From positions 68,097 through 132,096 of the forward strand of contig JAFAGA010000102.1 of NCBI GenBank assembly GCA_023423045.1: DNA of 64,000 nt, in the 5' to 3' direction. The notes below the pieces were generated by a model. The model had not been told where the DNA came from, made no database searches, and saw only the letters and a list, made by a program, of their open reading frames with translations. Of this stretch, positions 61,945 through 64,000 are shown one piece after another. A program made the translations under genes and the position numbers. The DNA is from Bacillota bacterium (lineage in GTDB: Bacteria > Bacillota > Clostridia > Lachnospirales > Lachnospiraceae). Position 1 is the first letter of the stretch. The number at the start of each line of letters is the position of its first letter.

Positions 61945-62727
61945 CTAATTATTTCTTAAACAATTGTTAAGTTCCAGTATTCTATCACCAACATCTTCAG
62001 GGCAATGAGCATCCGATACTGTAATGATTTTCACATTATTATTACTCATTATTTTTAGCATTTCCTTATCCATGCCTAGTGTGGCTGTATTAGGACAACG
62101 TCGAAATACTCCACTATTTTGTTCTGCGTACATATTATTTTTAGAAAGCTCCTTTGCTAAACTGGCGTAGTATTCTGTTAGAGAATATGATGGTTTATGT
62201 CCAAAAAGTTTAATCGCATCGGGATGAGCTATACCGTCATATATGCCACTTTGAGCAAGTGAAACAGATGTTTCAAAATATCTATGATATATTTCATCGA
62301 CATTAATTCCATTCCAATGCTCCTCCTTATGGTCAAAGGCAAAATTATCAACAAAATGAACACTACCCAGCAAAAAATCAAAATCTTTATCTTTAGTTAA
62401 TTCTACAACTAAATCTTCAAACTCTTTAAAATAGCATATCTCAAGACCAAACTTAATTTTAACAGGGAATTGATTATTTCTAATTTGTTTGATAAGTGAC
62501 AAATATTTTTCCAGTTTCAGAACTCCTGCATTTCTGTGAAACCATGTATCTACATAATTGCTATAAGCACAAACAGAATCGTACATAGGAACAAATTCTT
62601 CAAACCGATAACAATGCTCAAGAAGCCAAATCTCACCTAATTGCTTTTCAACTGCTTTGTTAACAAATTGATTTACCCATTCATACGTATATTCTCCTCG
62701 TTCAATATGAATATGACCGTCTACTAT
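61945..62727 (-). CDS. PHP-domain phosphatase (histidinol-phosphatase-like) with non-standard start
   Basis: The frame encodes about 260 residues with all PHP motifs: VDGHIHIERG, LLEHCYRF, GSVHFVDN, GIAHPDAIK and VSDAHCP. Members of this group dephosphorylate histidinol phosphate or similar compounds. The frame is open up to a TAA at 62737-62739. The codon where homologues have ATG, before GTA GAC GGT CAT, is ATA (62725-62727), with AAGGA upstream. An internal ATG at 62586 would lose the HIH metal site. The gene either uses ATA poorly or has recently lost its start. Confidence 0.7.
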   Translation of the reverse strand: MVDGHIHIERGEYTYEWVNQFVNKAVEKQLGEIWLLEHCYRFEEFVPMYDSVCAYSNYVDTWFHRNAGVLKLEKYLSLIKQIRNNQFPVKIKFGLEICYFKEFEDLVVELTKDKDFDFLLGSVHFVDNFAFDHKEEHWNGINVDEIYHRYFETSVSLAQSGIYDGIAHPDAIKLFGHKPSYSLTEYYASLAKELSKNNMYAEQNSGVFRRCPNTATLGMDKEMLKIMSNNNVKIITVSDAHCPEDVGDRILELNNCLRNN

Positions 62728-62900
62728 ACTACCACTTCCTTATCTATATTTTGTTAGAGGAAATACCTTCACGAATTCTAATTTATTTACTTTTCCATAA
62801 TATCATATTTAGTAAAATAATTAAACTTTATTTTCCAGTAGTCTGTGTACACCATAACAAAAATTGATACCCAAAACAGTACTCCCCCGAAGAACGTGGA

Positions 62901-62951
62901 ATCAAAACAACGAAGGATCCATGCGCAGCATGGATCCTTCGTTGTTTTGAT
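62901..62951. repeat. 24-base perfect inverted repeat with 3-base loop
   Basis: ATCAAAACAACGAAGGATCC and ATGC on the left pair exactly with the right arm. The flanking block up to about 63035 is richer in G and C than its surroundings. It could be a strong terminator, a transposon end or a remnant of a mobile element. Confidence 0.8.
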
Positions 62952-63126
62952 GTGGGGATGATGCAAAAGCGTCGCAGACCCCTCGGAGAGCGAGCAGGTC
63001 AGTCGTTAGACTGCCCTAGTGAGTGTTAGCACAGATATTATGCTAAATAAAAAAATATTTTTGCTAAAAAAGTAAGAAAAAATCCTTCATTTTAAAATCA
63101 ACAATCATTTTATAGAGGTAGTTAAC

Positions 63127-63339
63127 ATGCATGTACCGTATCAACACAATCACAGAAAACTGGAGAATAGTTCGAATAAGAACATTCAAAAGTCACTTTC
63201 TAAATTTAATACCTATCTGGTAAATAATCTACAAGATAGAGAAACATTTATGAAAGCATTTTATCGTTTACGTGATAACGGTTTGTTCAAAGGACAATTA
63301 AAGATACAAGGTGATGCTGATAAGCAAACCTCATTTTAG
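63127..63339 (+). CDS. Small hypothetical protein
   Basis: This 70-residue frame (MHVPYQHNHRKLENSSN...) has a moderate ribosome site (AGAGGT) and a basic, hydrophilic composition without membrane segment. Its middle (SKFNTYLVNNLQDRETFMKAFYRLRDNGLFKG) has real-protein character. No family recognised. It lies just after the hairpin block and may be part of the same remnant. Confidence 0.4.
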   Translation: MHVPYQHNHRKLENSSNKNIQKSLSKFNTYLVNNLQDRETFMKAFYRLRDNGLFKGQLKIQGDADKQTSF

Positions 63340-63436
63340 ACTAGAATTACGGATGAAATGTGTTTCGAAAGCATGCATATTCAGCTATTAAATTGCCTTT
63401 TACCTACTTGTACTAAATATTTCAGCAATAAAAAAT

Positions 63437-63467
63437 CTCTAAACCTTAGTATTTTCAAGTTTTAGAG
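63437..63467 (-). terminator. Terminator of the tRNA transcript
   Basis: On the minus strand CTCTAAA and TTTAGAG form a stem followed by ATTTTTTATT. It lies 14 bases after the tRNA-Cys 3' end. Confidence 0.75.
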
Positions 63468-63480
63468 ACTTCTCTAAGAG

Positions 63481-63551
63481 AGGCGACAACCAGATTTGAA
63501 CTGGTGATCAGGGTGTTGCAGACCCATGCCTTACCACTTGGCTATGTCGCC
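63481..63551 (-). tRNA. tRNA-Cys (anticodon GCA)
   Basis: The acceptor stem GGCGACA/TGTCGCC, D arm, anticodon loop CTGCAAC, T arm ACCAG-TTCAAAT-CTGGT and the discriminator U typical of tRNA-Cys are all present. CCA is not encoded. It follows tRNA-Asn by 16 bases. Confidence 0.95.
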
Positions 63552-63567
63552 GTATTATATTTCTAAG

Positions 63568-63639
63568 CTCCCCGAGTAGGGCTCGAACCTACAACCCCAC
63601 GGTTAACAGCCGTGTGCTCTACCATTGAGCTATCGAGGA
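63568..63639 (-). tRNA. tRNA-Asn (anticodon GTT)
   Basis: Acceptor TCCTCGA pairs with TCGGGGA; the anticodon loop CTGTTAA reads Asn; the T arm GTAGG-TTCGAGC-CCTAC is intact. It is downstream of the 23S rRNA gene on the same strand, so it belongs to or follows the rRNA operon. Confidence 0.95.
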
Positions 63640-63764
63640 ATACATGACAAATGAATTGAGAAACAATTCATTTGCATATTTTACAATGAATCACAAAGCT
63701 AATTGTTGATGTTCTTCCAAATCATATGCTTTTTAATTCGTTTGTATACTCAAATAATAGAAAA

Positions 63765-63796
63765 AACAGAAATCCTATTCAGGTTTTTCTGTTTTA
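63765..63796 (-). terminator. Stem-loop after the 23S rRNA gene
   Basis: On the minus strand AACAGAAAAACCT pairs with AGGATTTCTGTT around a short loop, followed by a T-run. It lies about 105 bases after the 23S 3' end and before the tRNA genes. Confidence 0.65.
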
Positions 63797-63901
63797 TATT
63801 GACAAAATACTACACAAGAAAATGTACATCCAAAGATACTTCTTTTCCAAAAGAATGCCTCATCCTTACGAATGCTTCATTCTCCAACAAACCTGCTTAG
63901 G

Positions 63902-64000
63902 TCAAGCCCTCGACCGATTAGTAACAGTCAGCTCCATACGTTACCGCACTTCCACCTCTGTCCTATCTACCTTGTCGTCTTCAAGGGGTCTTACTAGCTT
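63902..64000 (-). rRNA. 23S ribosomal RNA, 3' end
   Basis: The minus strand reads the well-known 3' end of bacterial 23S rRNA, including GAGGTGGAAGTGCGGTAAC, GGAGCTGACTGTTACTAATC and GGTCGAGGGCTTGACC. The rest of the gene is outside the window. No 5S rRNA gene is found between it and tRNA-Asn. Confidence 0.95.

Noticed and set aside
62950..63025. Short frame starting MMQKRRRPLGE in the GC-richer block
   Set aside because: It is 23 codons long, has no ribosome site, and other frames of the block read equally well; no family assignment is possible.
1..64000. CRISPR arrays, insertion sequences and complete prophage genes
   Set aside because: No regularly spaced repeats, transposase genes or phage structural genes were seen; the only recombinase is the small one at 13162-13722.

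Overview
The window looks like a chromosome segment of an anaerobic gut-type clostridium, most likely a Lachnospiraceae relative. This is inferred from strong AGGAGG-type ribosome binding sites, YesM/YesN-type two-component genes, CUT1-type sugar ABC importers encoded without an ATPase, an oxygen-sensitive glycyl radical enzyme, a T-box leader, and a 23S rRNA 3' end followed by tRNA-Asn and tRNA-Cys at the right edge. Most genes lie on the minus strand, in consecutive sugar-utilisation operons.

Region 1 (1-11.6 kb): the end of a sensor kinase and its AraC-type response regulator on the plus strand converge on an eight-gene minus-strand operon. It runs solute-binding lipoprotein, two permeases, a sugar isomerase/epimerase fused to a Gfo/Idh/MocA oxidoreductase, a radical-SAM activase, a glycyl radical enzyme, a cupin protein and a ManA-type isomerase. 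It reads as import of a sugar-like substrate, redox/epimerisation, then radical cleavage or dehydration. The radical enzyme has an unusual active-site loop and I cannot name its substrate.

Region 2 (11.6-14.3 kb): an HD-GYP cyclic-di-GMP phosphodiesterase operon faces a one-domain tyrosine recombinase. Two inverted copies of a 25-bp site (23/25 identical) flank the recombinase, and a near-consensus promoter sits just inside the right copy. This is the layout of an invertible promoter switch; in the present orientation the promoter fires away from the HD-GYP genes.

Region 3 (14.3-33.5 kb): a SAM hydrolase, then a minus-strand operon with an ABC importer, two GH29 fucosidases, a GH18 enzyme, a transglutaminase-fold protein and a GH130 phosphorylase. 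The set matches the linkages of the core of a fucosylated N-glycan and none of the enzymes has a signal peptide, so the work is probably done inside the cell. A CBM9-like protein, a LacI regulator, a CutC/M28 pair and a sulfatase follow.

Region 4 (33.5-41.4 kb): a two-subunit ABC exporter, a LytTR/GHKL two-component pair, and a shortened alanyl-tRNA synthetase under T-box control. Region 5 (41.5-47.4 kb): GH2 beta-mannosidase-like enzyme, D-lyxose (mannose) isomerase, PfkB kinase and class II aldolase, divergent from a DeoR regulator; together these could take mannose through fructose to trioses. Region 6 (47.4-60.5 kb): decayed RhuM and NUDIX genes, a DUF89 protein, then a third sugar locus with PHP hydrolase, permeases, ChbG-like deacetylase, GPH symporter, binding protein, GntR/LacI regulator and a GH38-like enzyme. 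Region 7 (60.5-64 kb): AT-rich, with gene remnants, a PHP phosphatase that lacks a normal start codon, a 24-bp perfect hairpin, two tRNAs and the 23S rRNA end.
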